From positions 1-39,224 of the forward strand of contig NW_003146475.1 of NCBI RefSeq assembly GCF_000003605.2: DNA of 39,224 nt. Direction: 5' to 3'. Both the position numbers and the translations under genes were made by a program. Positions 9,931 to 21,080 of the stretch are shown here, piece after piece; position 1 is the first letter of the stretch, and each line of letters begins with the position of its first letter. Source of the stretch: Saccoglossus kowalevskii. Its lineage: Eukaryota > Hemichordata > Enteropneusta > Harrimaniidae. The notes under the pieces were generated by a model that saw nothing but the letters and a program-made list of their open reading frames with translations, was not told the origin of the DNA and did no database searches.

Positions 9931-10604
9931 GATTGGATAGATGCAATCAAGGTGTTGTCTGATTGGATGGATGCAATCAAGGTGTAGCCTGATTGGATGG
10001 ATGCAATCAAGGTGTAGCCTGATTGGATGGATGCAATCAAGGTGTAGCCTGATTGGATAGATGCAATCAAGGTGTAGCCTGATTGGATAGATGCAATCAA
10101 GGTGTTGTCTGATTGGATAGATGCAATCAAGGTGTTGTCTTATTGGATAGATGCAATCAAGGGGTAGCCTGATTGGATAGATGCAATCAAGGTGTTGTCT
10201 GATTGGATAGATGCAATCAAGGTATAGCCTGATTGGATAGATGCAATCAATGGGTTGCCTGATTGGATAGATGCAATCAAGGTGTTGTCTGATTGGATGG
10301 ATGCAATCAAGGGGTCGTCTGATTGGATAGATGCAATCAAGGTGTTGTCTGATTGGATAGATGCAATCAAGGTGTAGCCTGATTGGATAGATGCAATCAA
10401 GGTGTAGCCTGATTGGATAGATGCAATCAAGGTGTTGTCTGATTGGATAAATGCATTAAGGTGTTGTCTGATTGGATGGATGCAATCGAGGGGTAGCCTG
10501 ATTGGATCGATGCAATCAAGGGGTAGCCTGATTGGATCGATGCAATCAAGGGGTAGCCTGATTGGATCGATGCAATCAAGGTGTTGTCTGATTGGATAGA
10601 TGCA
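9931..10604. repeat. Array segment with run of GGATGG B units
   Basis: Satellite only. Three consecutive GGATGG units carry A or B tails (9960-10030), then come CTTATTGG (about 10139), F, AATGGGTTGCCT, a G unit (about 10311), a GGATAAATG variant (about 10447) and three GGATCGATG units in a row (10504-10570). Confidence 0.82.
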
Positions 10605-10890
10605 ATCAAGGTGTAGCCTGATTGGATAGATGCATCAAGGTGTTGTCTGATTGGATAGGTGCATCAAGGTGTAGTCTGATTGGATAGATGCATCAAGGTG
10701 TAGTCTGATTGGATAGATGCATCATAGTGTTGTCTGATTGGATAGATGCAATCAAGGTGTTGTCTGATTGGATAGATGCAATCAAGGTGTAGCCTGATTG
10801 GATAGATGCAATCAAAAGGTAGTCTGATTGGATAGATGCATCAAGGTGTTGTCTGATTGGATAGATGCAATCAAGGTGTTGTCTGATTGG
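10605..10890. repeat. Edge-like module, matches 38838-39124
   Basis: It carries variants seen nowhere else except the last 0.4 kb of the window: GGATAGGTGC, GGTGTAGTCT, GCATCATAGTG and AATCAAAAGGTAGTCT, in the same order and spacing (offset 28,233-28,234 bp). Only about three differences separate the copies, including one single-base indel. Confidence 0.87.
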
Positions 10891-11647
10891 ATAGATGTAA
10901 TCAATCAAGGTATAGCCTGATTGGAGAGATGCAATCAAGGGGTAGCCTGATTGGATAGATGCAATCATGTGTTGTCTGATTGGATAGATGCAATCATGTG
11001 TTGTCTGATTGGATAGATGCATCAAGGTGTTGTCTGATTGGATGGATGCAATCGAGGGGTAGCCTGATTGGATTGATGCAATCAAGGTGTTGTCTGATTT
11101 GATAGATGCAATCAAAGTGTAGCCTGATGGGGTAGATGCAATCAAGGTGTTGTCTGATTGGATAGATCCATCAAGGTGTTGTCTGATTGGATAGATGCAA
11201 TCAAGGTGTTGTCTGATTGGATAGATGCAATCAAGGTGTAGCCTGATTGGATAGATGCAATCAAGGGGTAGCCTGATTGGATAGATGCAATCAAGGTGTT
11301 GTCTGATTGGATAGATGCAATCAACGGGTAGCCTGATTGGATAGATGCAATCAAGGGGTAGCCTGATTGGATAGATGTAATCATGGTGTTGTCTGATTGG
11401 ATAGATGTAATCAATCAAGGGGTAGCCTGATTGGATAGATGCAATCAAGGGGTAGCCTGATTGGATAGATGCAATCAAGGTATTGTCTGATTGGATGGAT
11501 GCAATCAAGGGGTAGTCTGATTGGATAGATGCAATCAAGGTGTTGTATGATTGGATAGATGCAATCAAGGTGTAGCCTGATTGGATAGATGCAATCAAGG
11601 TGTAGCCTGATTGGATAGATGCAATCAAGGTGTTGTCTGATTGGATA
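10858..11647. repeat. Block X, first copy (identical to 12399-13188)
   Basis: I found no difference over about 790 bp at a 1,541-bp offset. The shared private features are GGAGAG after the 34-bp unit, paired AATCATGTG, GATGGGGTAG, GATCCATC, AACGGG, GTAATCATGG and a second 34-bp unit. Relative to the similar block at 35825-36480, both copies lack the same 89 bp (a B unit, an A unit and a GCATCAAGG unit). The deletion therefore came before this duplication. Confidence 0.9.
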
Positions 11648-12398
11648 GATGCATTAAGGTGTTGTCTGATTGGATGGATGCAATCGAGGGGTAGCCTGAT
11701 TGGATCGATGCAATCAAGGTGTTGTCTGATTGGATAGATGCAATCAAGGTGTTGTCTGATTGGATAGATGCAATCAAGGTCTTGTCTGATTGGATAGATG
11801 CAATCAAGGTCTTGTCTTATTGGATAGATGCAATCAAGGGGTAGCCTGATTGGATAGATGCAATCAAGGTGTTGTCTGATTGGATAGATGTAATCAATCA
11901 AGGTATAGCCTGATTGGATAGATGCAATCAAGGGGTAGCCTGATTGGATAGATGCAATCAAGGTGTTGTCTGATTGGATGGATGCAATCAAGGGGTAGTC
12001 TGATTGGATAGATGCAATCAAGGTGTTGTATGATTGGATAGATGCAATCAAGGTGTAGCCTGATTGGATAGATGCAATCAAGGTGTTGTCTGATTGGATA
12101 GATGCAATCAAGGTGTTGTCTTATTGGATAGATGCAATCAAGGGGTAGCCTGATTGGATAGATGCAATCAAGGTGTTGTCTGATTGGATAGATGTAATCA
12201 ATCAAGGTATAGCCTGATTGGAGAGATGCAATCAAGGGGTAGCCTGATTGGATAGATGCAATCAAGGTGTAGCCTGATTGGATAGATGCAATCAAAGTGT
12301 TGTCTGATTGGATAGATGCAATCAAGGTGTTGTCTGATTGGATAGATGCAATCAAGGTGTTGTCTTATTGGATAGATGCAATCAAGGGGTAGCCTGAT
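11648..12398. repeat. Block Y between the two X copies
   Basis: Most of it is the block found at 5506-6258 (offset 6,035 bp), with double GGTCTTGTCT tails near 11778 and 11808 and 34-bp units at about 11889 and 12195. GGAGAG at about 12228 is shared with block X and absent from the 6-kb copy, which suggests a small conversion tract or a hybrid junction. Confidence 0.83.
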
Positions 12399-13188
12399 TG
12401 GATAGATGCAATCAAGGTGTTGTCTGATTGGATAGATGTAATCAATCAAGGTATAGCCTGATTGGAGAGATGCAATCAAGGGGTAGCCTGATTGGATAGA
12501 TGCAATCATGTGTTGTCTGATTGGATAGATGCAATCATGTGTTGTCTGATTGGATAGATGCATCAAGGTGTTGTCTGATTGGATGGATGCAATCGAGGGG
12601 TAGCCTGATTGGATTGATGCAATCAAGGTGTTGTCTGATTTGATAGATGCAATCAAAGTGTAGCCTGATGGGGTAGATGCAATCAAGGTGTTGTCTGATT
12701 GGATAGATCCATCAAGGTGTTGTCTGATTGGATAGATGCAATCAAGGTGTTGTCTGATTGGATAGATGCAATCAAGGTGTAGCCTGATTGGATAGATGCA
12801 ATCAAGGGGTAGCCTGATTGGATAGATGCAATCAAGGTGTTGTCTGATTGGATAGATGCAATCAACGGGTAGCCTGATTGGATAGATGCAATCAAGGGGT
12901 AGCCTGATTGGATAGATGTAATCATGGTGTTGTCTGATTGGATAGATGTAATCAATCAAGGGGTAGCCTGATTGGATAGATGCAATCAAGGGGTAGCCTG
13001 ATTGGATAGATGCAATCAAGGTATTGTCTGATTGGATGGATGCAATCAAGGGGTAGTCTGATTGGATAGATGCAATCAAGGTGTTGTATGATTGGATAGA
13101 TGCAATCAAGGTGTAGCCTGATTGGATAGATGCAATCAAGGTGTAGCCTGATTGGATAGATGCAATCAAGGTGTTGTCTGATTGGATG
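12399..13188. repeat. Block X, second copy
   Basis: Identical by eye to 10858-11647. It diverges at 13188, where this copy goes on to GGATGG D(TAATTGG) units and the first copy goes on to GCATTAAGG. Its last 300 bp also begin the block shared with 18900-20042. Confidence 0.9.
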
Positions 13189-14030
13189 GATGCAATCAAG
13201 GGGTAGTCTAATTGGATTGATGCAATCAAGGGGTAGTCTGATTGGATAGATGCAATCAAGGGGTAGTCTGATTGGATAGATGCAATCAAGGTGTTGTCTG
13301 ATTGGATAGATGCAATAAAGGTGTTGTCTGATTGGATAGATGCATTAAGGTGTTGTCTGATTGGATGGATGCAATCGAGGGGTAGCCTGATTTGATAGAT
13401 GCAATCAAAGTGTAGCCTGATTGGATAGATGCAATCAATGTGTTGTCTGATTGGATAGATGCAATCAAGCTGTTGTCTGATTGGATAGATGCAATCAAGC
13501 TGTTGTCTGATTGGATAGATGCAATCAGGGGGTAGCCTGATTGGATAGATGCAATCAAGGGGTAGCCTGATTGGATGGATGCAATCAAGGTGTTGTCTAA
13601 TTGGATTGATGCAATCAAGGGGTAGTCTAATTGGATTGATGCAATCAAGGGGTAGTCTGATTGGATAGATGCAATCAAGGGGTAGTCTGATTGGATAGAT
13701 GCAATCAAGGTGTTGTCTGATTGGATAGATGCATTAAGGTGTTGTCTTATTGGATAGATGCAATCAAGGTGTTGTCTTATTGGATAGATGCAATCAAGGT
13801 GTTGTCTTATTGGATAGATGCAATCAAGGTGTTGTCTGATTGGATAGATGCAATCAAGGTGTTGTCTGATTGGATAGATGCAATCAAGGTATAGCCTGAT
13901 TGGATAGATGCAATCAATGGGTAGCCTGATTGGATAGATGCAATCAAGGTGTTGTCTGATTGGATGGATGCAATCAAGGGGTCGTCTGATTGGATAGATG
14001 CAATCAAGGTGTTGTCTGATTGGATAGATG
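12888..14030. repeat. 1.14-kb block matching 18900-20042
   Basis: Collinear at a constant 6,012-bp offset. The order is GTAATCATGG, 34-bp unit, C, E, D, H, B, B, A, D units, GCAATAAAGG, GCATTAAGG, AATCGAGG, GATTTGATAG, AATGTG, two AAGCTG units, AATCAGGGGG, D units, GCATTAAGG, three CTTATTGG units, F, AATGGG and G. The one clear substitution is at about 19485 (GGTGTCT for GTTGTCT). Confidence 0.88.
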
Positions 14031-14325
14031 CATCAAGGTGTTGTCTGATTGGATAGATGCAATCAAGGGGTAGCCTGATTGGATAGATGTAATCATGGTG
14101 TTGTCTGATTGGATAGATGTAATCAATCAAGGGGTAGCCTGATTGGATAGATGCAATCAAGGGGTAGCCTGATTGGATAGATGCAATCAAGGTATTGTCT
14201 GATTGGATGGATGCAATCAAGGGGTAGTCTGATTGGATAGATGCAATCAAGGTGTTGTATGATTGGATAGATGCAATCAAGGTGTAGCCTGATTGGATAG
14301 ATGCAATCAAGGTGTAGCCTGATTG

Positions 14326-14953
14326 GATAGATGCAATCAATGTGTTGTCTGATTGGATAGATGCATCAAGGTGTTGTCTGATTGGATAGATGCAATCAAG
14401 CTGTTGTCTGATTGGATAGATGCAATCAGGGTGTAGCCTGATTGGATATATGCAATCAAGGGGTAGACTGATTGGATAGATGCAATCAAGGTGTTGTCTG
14501 ATTGGATGGATGCAATCAAGGGGTAGTCTAATTGGATTGATGCAATCAAGGGGTAGTCTGATTGGATAGATGCAATCAAGGGGTAGTCTGATTGGATAGA
14601 TGCAATCAAGGTGTTGTCTGATTGGATAGATGCATTAAGGTGTTGTCTGATTGGATAGATGCAATCAAGGTGTTGTCTTATTGGATAGATGCAATCAAGG
14701 GGTAGCCTGATTGGATAGATGCAATCAAGGTGTTGTCTGATTGGATAGATGCAATCAAGGTATAGCCTGATTGGATAGATGCAATCAATGGGTAGCCTGA
14801 TTGGATAGATGCAATCAAGGTGTTGTCTGATTGGATGGATGCAATCAAGGGGTCGTCTGATTGGATAGATGCAATCAAGGTGTTGTCTGATTGGATAGAT
14901 GCAATCAAGGTGTAGCCTGATTGGATAGATGCAATCAAGGTGTAGCCTGATTG
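14326..14953. repeat. Partner of 4143-4770
   Basis: It shares the private GGGGTAGACT tail (14460) and the whole unit order at an offset of 10,183 bp. It includes a G unit at about 14849. Confidence 0.85.
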
Positions 14954-15782
14954 GATAGATGCAATCAAGGTGTTGTCTGATTGGATAGATGCATTAAGGT
15001 GTTGTCTGATTGGATGGATGCAATCGAGGGGTAGCCTGATTGGATCGATGCAATCAAGGTGTTGTCTGATTGGATCGATGCAATCAAGCTGTTGTCTGAT
15101 TGGATAGATGCAATCAAGGTGTTGTCTTATTGGATAGATGCAATCAAGGGGTAGCCTGATTGGATAGATGTAATCAATCAAGGTATAGCCTGATTGGATA
15201 GATGTAATCAATCAAGGTATAGCCTGATTGGATAGATGTAATCAATCAAGGGGTAGCCTGATTGGATAGATGCAATCAAGGGGTAGCCTGATTGGATAGA
15301 TGCAATCAAGGGGTAGCCTGATTGGATAGATGCAATCAAGGGGTAGCCTGATTGGATAGATGCAATCAAGGTGTTGTCTGATTGGATGGATGCAATCAAG
15401 GGGTAGTCTGATTGGATAGATGCAATCAAGGTGTAGCCTGATTGGATAGATGCATCAAGGTGTTGTCTGATTGGATAGATGCAATCAAGGTGTAGCCTGA
15501 TTGGATAGATGCAATCAAGGTGTAGCCTGATTGGATAGATGCAATCAAGGTGTTGTCTGATTGGATGGATGCAATCATGGTGTTGTCTGATTGGATGGAT
15601 GCAATCAAGGTGTAGCCTGATTGGATAGATGCAATCAAAGTGTTGTCTGATTGGATAGATGCAATCAAGGTGTTGTCTGATTGGATAGATGCAATCAAGG
15701 TGTTGTCTTATTGGATAGATGCAATCAAGGGGTAGCCTGATTGGATAGATGCAATCAAGGTGTTGTCTGATTGGATAGATGT
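14954..15782. repeat. Array segment with three consecutive 34-bp units
   Basis: After a G-module tail and GGATCGATG units, three doubled-AATC 34-bp units follow each other directly at about 15170, 15204 and 15238, then four C units. The stretch from about 15440 to 15780 (GCATCAAGG, B, B, A, AATCATGG, B) resembles 2497-2830 and 29430-29770. Confidence 0.85.
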
Positions 15783-16310
15783 AATCAATCAAGGTATAGC
15801 CTGATTGGATAGATGCAATCAAGGGGTAGCCTGATTGGATAGATGCAATCATGTGTTGTCTGATTGGATAGATGCAATCATGTGTTGTCTGATTGGATAG
15901 ATGCATCAAGGTGTTGTCTGATTGGATGGATGCAATCGAGGGGTAGCCTGATTGGATTGATGCAATCAAGGTGTTGTCTGATTTGATAGATGCAATCAAA
16001 GTGTAGCCTGATGGGGTAGATGCAATCAAGGTGTTGTCTGATTGGATAGATCCATCAAGGTGTTGTCTGATTGGATAGATGCAATCAAGGTGTTGTCTGA
16101 TTGGATAGATGCAATCAAGGTGTAGCCTGATTGGATAGATGCAATCAAGGGGTAGCCTGATTGGATAGATGCAATCAAGGTGTTGTCTGATTGGATAGAT
16201 GCAATCAACGGGTAGCCTGATTGGATAGATGCAATCAAGGTGTAGCCTGATTGGATAGATGCAATCAAGGTGTTGTCTGATTGGATAGATGCATCAAGGT
16301 GTTGTCTGAT
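15783..16310. repeat. Block X-like module without GGAGAG
   Basis: It has paired AATCATGTG units, GATGGGGTAG (about 16013) and GATCCATC (about 16050), as in block X, but GGATAG instead of GGAGAG after the 34-bp unit. It also keeps the B, A and GCATCAAGG units that block X lost. It is thus closer to the presumed ancestor of block X. Confidence 0.82.
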
Positions 16311-16420
16311 TGGATAGAATCAATCAAGGGGTAGCCTGATTGGATAGATGTAATCAATCAAGGGGTAGCCTGATTGGATAGATGTAATCAATCAAGGGGT
16401 AGCCTGATTGGATAGATGCA
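16311..16420. repeat. Cluster of 34-bp units with one decayed member
   Basis: A GATAGAATCAATC unit (about 16315) looks like a 34-bp unit that lost four bases. It is followed by two intact 34-bp units at about 16350 and 16384, both with C tails. Confidence 0.8.
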
Positions 16421-17284
16421 ATCAAGGGGTAGCCTGATTGGATAGATGCAATCAAGGTATTGTCTGATTGGATGGATGCAATCAAGGGGTAGTCTGATTG
16501 GATAGATGCAATCAAGGTGTTGTATGATTGGATAGATGCAATCAAGGTGTAGCCTGATTGGATAGATGCAATCAAGGTGTAGCCTGATTGGATAGATGCA
16601 ATCAAGGTGTTGTCTGATTGGATGGATGCAATCAAGGGGTAGTCTAATTGGATTGATGCAATCAAGGGGTAGTCTGATTGGATAGATGCAATCAAGGGGT
16701 AGTCTGATTGGATAGATGCAATCAAGGTGTTGTCTGATTGGATAGATGCAATAAAGGTGTTGTCTGATTGGATAGATGCATTAAGGTGTTGTCTGATTGG
16801 ATGGATGCAATCGAGGGGTAGCCTGATTGGATTGATGCAATCAAGGTGTTGTCTGATTTGATAGATGCAATCAAAGTGTAGCCTGATTGGGTAGATGCAA
16901 TCAAGGTGTTGTCTGATTGGATAGATGCATCAAGGTGTTGTCTGATTGGATAGATGCAATCAAGGTGTTGTCTGATTGGATAGATGCAATCAAGGTGTAG
17001 CCTGATTGGATAGATGCAATCAAGGTATTGTCTGATTGGATGGATGCAATCAAGGGGTTGTCTGATTGGATAGATGCAATCAAGGTGTTGTATGATTTGA
17101 TAGATGCAATCAAGGTGTAGCCTGATTGGATAGATGCAATCAAGGTGTAGCCTGATTGGATAGATGCAATCAAGGTGTTGTCTGATTGGATGGATGCAAT
17201 CAAGGGGTAGTCTAATTGGATTGATGCAATCAAGGGGTAGTCTGATTGGATAGATGCAATCAAGGGGTAGTCTGATTGGATAGA
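16421..17284. repeat. Array segment, long-module type
   Basis: Satellite only: E, D, H, B, B, A, D units, a complete 0.18-kb module (about 16723-16904), then a shortened version in which E is followed by the rare GGGGTTGTCT (about 17052) and a GATTTGATAG after H (about 17095). Confidence 0.82.
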
Positions 17285-18190
17285 TGCAATCAAGGTGTTG
17301 TCTGATTGGATAGATGCAATAAAGGTGTTGTCTGATTGGATAGATGCATTAAGGTGTTGTCTGATTGGATGGATGCAATCGAGGGGTAGCCTGATTGGAT
17401 TGATGCAATCAACGTGTTGTCTGATTTGATAGATGCAATCAAAGTGTAGCCTGATTGGGTAGATGCAATCAATGTGTTGTCTGATTGGATAGATGCATCA
17501 AGGTGTTGTCTGATTGGATAGATGCAATCAGGGTGTAGCCTGATTGGATATATGCAATCAAGGGGTAGCCTGATTGGATAGATGCAATCAAGGTGTTGTC
17601 TGATTGGATGGATGCAATCAAGGGGTAGTCTAATTGGATGGATGCAATCAAGGGGTAGTCTAATTGGATTGATGCAATCAAGGGGTAGTCTGATTGGATA
17701 GATGCAATCAAGGGGTAGTCTGATTGGATAGATGCAATCAAGGTGTTGTCTGATTGGATAGATGCATTAAGGTGTTGTCTGATTGGATAGATGCAATCAA
17801 GGTGTTGTCTTATTGGATAGATGCAATCAAGGGGTAGCCTGATTGGATAGATGCAATCAAGGTGTTGTCTGATTGGATAGATGCAATCAAGGTATAGCCT
17901 GATTGGATAGATGCAATCAATGGGTAGCCTGATTGGATAGATGCAATCAAGGTGTTGTCTGATTGGATGGATGCAATCAAGGGGTCGTCTGATTGGATAG
18001 ATGCAATCAAGGTGTTGTCTGATTGGATAGATGCAATCAAGGTGTAGCCTGATTGGATAGATACAATCAAGGTGTAGCCTGATTGGATAGATGCAATCAA
18101 GGTGTTGTCTGATTGGATAGATGCATTAAGGTGTTGTCTGATTGGATGGATGCAATCGAGGGGTAGCCTGATTGGATCGATGCAATCAAG
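17285..18190. repeat. 5.3-kb superperiod block, copy 1
   Basis: A 0.18-kb module, AATGTG, AATCAGGG, GGATATATG, two GGATGG D(TAATTGG) units, GCATTAAGG, then a 12-unit G-module that includes the rare GATACAATC (about 18061). The same order recurs at 22580-23633 and 27926-28979. GATACAATC positions are 18061, 23398, 28744 and 33523. Confidence 0.85.
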
Positions 18191-18899
18191 GTCTTGTCTG
18201 ATTGGATAGATGCAATCAAGGTGTTGTCTGATTGGATAGATGCAATCAAGGTGTTGTCTTATTGGATAGATGCAATCAAGGTGTAGCCTGATTGGATAGA
18301 TGCAATCAAGGTGTTGTCTGATTGGATGGATGCAATCAAGGGGTAGTCTAATTGGATTGATGCAATCAAGGGGTAGTCTAATTGGATTGATGCAATCAAG
18401 GGGTAGTCTAATTGGATAGATGCAATCAAGGGGTAGTCTGATTGGATAGATGCAATCAAGGTGTTGTCTGATTGGATAGATGCAATAAAGGTGTTGTCTG
18501 ATTGGATGGATGCAATCGAGGGGTAGCCTGATTGGATTGATGCAATCAAGGTGTTGTCTGATTTGATAGATGCAATCAAAGTGTAGCCTGATTGGGTAGA
18601 TGCAATCAAGGTGTTGTCTGATTGGATAGATGCATCAAGGTGTTGTCTGATTGGATAGATGCAATCAAGGTGTTGTCTGATTGGATAGATGCAATCAAGG
18701 TGTAGCCTGATTGGATAGATGCAATCAAGGGGTAGCCTGATTGGATAGATGCAATCAAGGTGTTGTCTGATTGGATAGATGCAATCAACGGGTAGCCTGA
18801 TTGGATAGATGCAATCAAGGTGTAGCCTGATTGGATAGATGCAATCAAGGTGTTGTCTGATTGGATAGATGCATCAAGGTGTTGTCTGATTGGATAGAT
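18191..18899. repeat. Array segment with run of D(TAATTGG) units
   Basis: Satellite only. Three consecutive TAATTGG units (18348-18410) lead to GCAATAAAGG and directly to AATCGAGG, so the usual GCATTAAGG unit is missing. Then follow GATTTGATAG, GATTGGGTAG and a long module. Confidence 0.82.
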
Positions 18900-20042
18900 G
18901 CAATCAAGGGGTAGCCTGATTGGATAGATGTAATCATGGTGTTGTCTGATTGGATAGATGTAATCAATCAAGGGGTAGCCTGATTGGATAGATGCAATCA
19001 AGGGGTAGCCTGATTGGATAGATGCAATCAAGGTATTGTCTGATTGGATGGATGCAATCAAGGGGTAGTCTGATTGGATAGATGCAATCAAGGTGTTGTA
19101 TGATTGGATAGATGCAATCAAGGTGTAGCCTGATTGGATAGATGCAATCAAGGTGTAGCCTGATTGGATAGATGCAATCAAGGTGTTGTCTGATTGGATG
19201 GATGCAATCAAGGGGTAGTCTAATTGGATTGATGCAATCAAGGGGTAGTCTGATTGGATAGATGCAATCAAGGGGTAGTCTGATTGGATAGATGCAATCA
19301 AGGTGTTGTCTGATTGGATAGATGCAATAAAGGTGTTGTCTGATTGGATAGATGCATTAAGGTGTTGTCTGATTGGATGGATGCAATCGAGGGGTAGCCT
19401 GATTTGATAGATGCAATCAAAGTGTAGCCTGATTGGATAGATGCAATCAATGTGTTGTCTGATTGGATAGATGCAATCAAGCTGGTGTCTGATTGGATAG
19501 ATGCAATCAAGCTGTTGTCTGATTGGATAGATGCAATCAGGGGGTAGCCTGATTGGATAGATGCAATCAAGGGGTAGCCTGATTGGATGGATGCAATCAA
19601 GGTGTTGTCTAATTGGATTGATGCAATCAAGGGGTAGTCTAATTGGATTGATGCAATCAAGGGGTAGTCTGATTGGATAGATGCAATCAAGGGGTAGTCT
19701 GATTGGATAGATGCAATCAAGGTGTTGTCTGATTGGATAGATGCATTAAGGTGTTGTCTTATTGGATAGATGCAATCAAGGTGTTGTCTTATTGGATAGA
19801 TGCAATCAAGGTGTTGTCTTATTGGATAGATGCAATCAAGGTGTTGTCTGATTGGATAGATGCAATCAAGGTGTTGTCTGATTGGATAGATGCAATCAAG
19901 GTATAGCCTGATTGGATAGATGCAATCAATGGGTAGCCTGATTGGATAGATGCAATCAAGGTGTTGTCTGATTGGATGGATGCAATCAAGGGGTCGTCTG
20001 ATTGGATAGATGCAATCAAGGTGTTGTCTGATTGGATAGATG
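18900..20042. repeat. Partner of 12888-14030
   Basis: It has the same unit order and the same rare variants at a 6,012-bp offset, with one clear substitution near 19485. It diverges at about 20042, where this copy continues with the ordinary G-module instead of GCATCAAGG. Confidence 0.88.
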
Positions 20043-21080
20043 CAATCAAGGTGTAGCCTGATTGGATAGATGCAATCAAGGTGTAGCCTGATTGGATAGA
20101 TGCAATCAAGGTGTTGTCTGATTGGATAGATGCATTAAGGTGTTGTCTGATTGGATGGATGCAATCGAGGGGTAGTCTGATTGGATCGATGCAATCAAGG
20201 TGTTGTCTGATTGGATAGATGCAATCAAGGTGTTGTCTGATTGGATAGATGCAATCAAGGTGTTGTCTGATTGGATAGATGCAATCAAGGTCTTGTCTGA
20301 TTGGATAGATGCAATCAAGGTCTTGTCTTATTTGATAGATGCAATCAAAGTGTAGCCTGATTGGATAGATGCAATCAAGGTGTTGTCTGATTGGATAGAT
20401 GCATCAAGGTGTTGTCTGATTGGATAGATGCAATCAAGCTGTTGTCTGATTGGATAGATGCAATCAGGGTGTTGTCTGATTGGATATATGCAATCAAGGG
20501 GTAGCCTGATTGGATAGATGCAATCAAGGGGTAGTCTGATTGGATGGATGCAATCAAGGGGTAGTCTAATTGGATTGATGCAATCAAGGGGTAGTCTGAT
20601 TGGATAGATGCAATCAAGGGGTAGTCTGATTGGATAGATGCAATCAAGGTGTTGTCTGATTGGATAGATGCATTAAGGTGTTGTCTGATTGGATAGATGC
20701 AATCAAGGGGTAGCCTGATTGGATAGATGCAATCAAGGGGTAGCCTGATTGGATAGATGCAATCAAGGTGTTGTCTGATTGGATAGATGCAATCAAGGTA
20801 TAGCCTGATTGGATAGATGCAATCAATGGGTAGCCTGATTGGATAGATGCAATCAAGGTGTTGTCTGATTGGATAGATGCAATCAAGGGGTCGTCTGATT
20901 GGATAGATGCAATCAAGGTGTTGTCTGATTGGATAGATGCAATCAAGGTGTAGCCTGATTGGATAGATGCATTCAAGGTGTAGCCTGATTGGATAGATGC
21001 AATCAAGGTGTTGTCTGATTGGATAGATGCATTAAGGTGTTGTCTGATTGGATGGATGCAATCGAGGGGTAGCCTGATTG
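20043..21080. repeat. Array segment with two G-modules
   Basis: Satellite only. Double GGTCTTGTCT at about 20291 and 20321 runs straight into GATTTGATAG (about 20330), a junction of two modules seen nowhere else. A second G-module follows, with GGGGTCGTCT at about 20887 in a GGATAG rather than the usual GGATGG context, and GCATTC at about 20971. Confidence 0.82.

Noticed and set aside
10605-10890. Inverted copy of the right-end module
   Set aside because: Both copies are in the same orientation; only direct repeats were seen.
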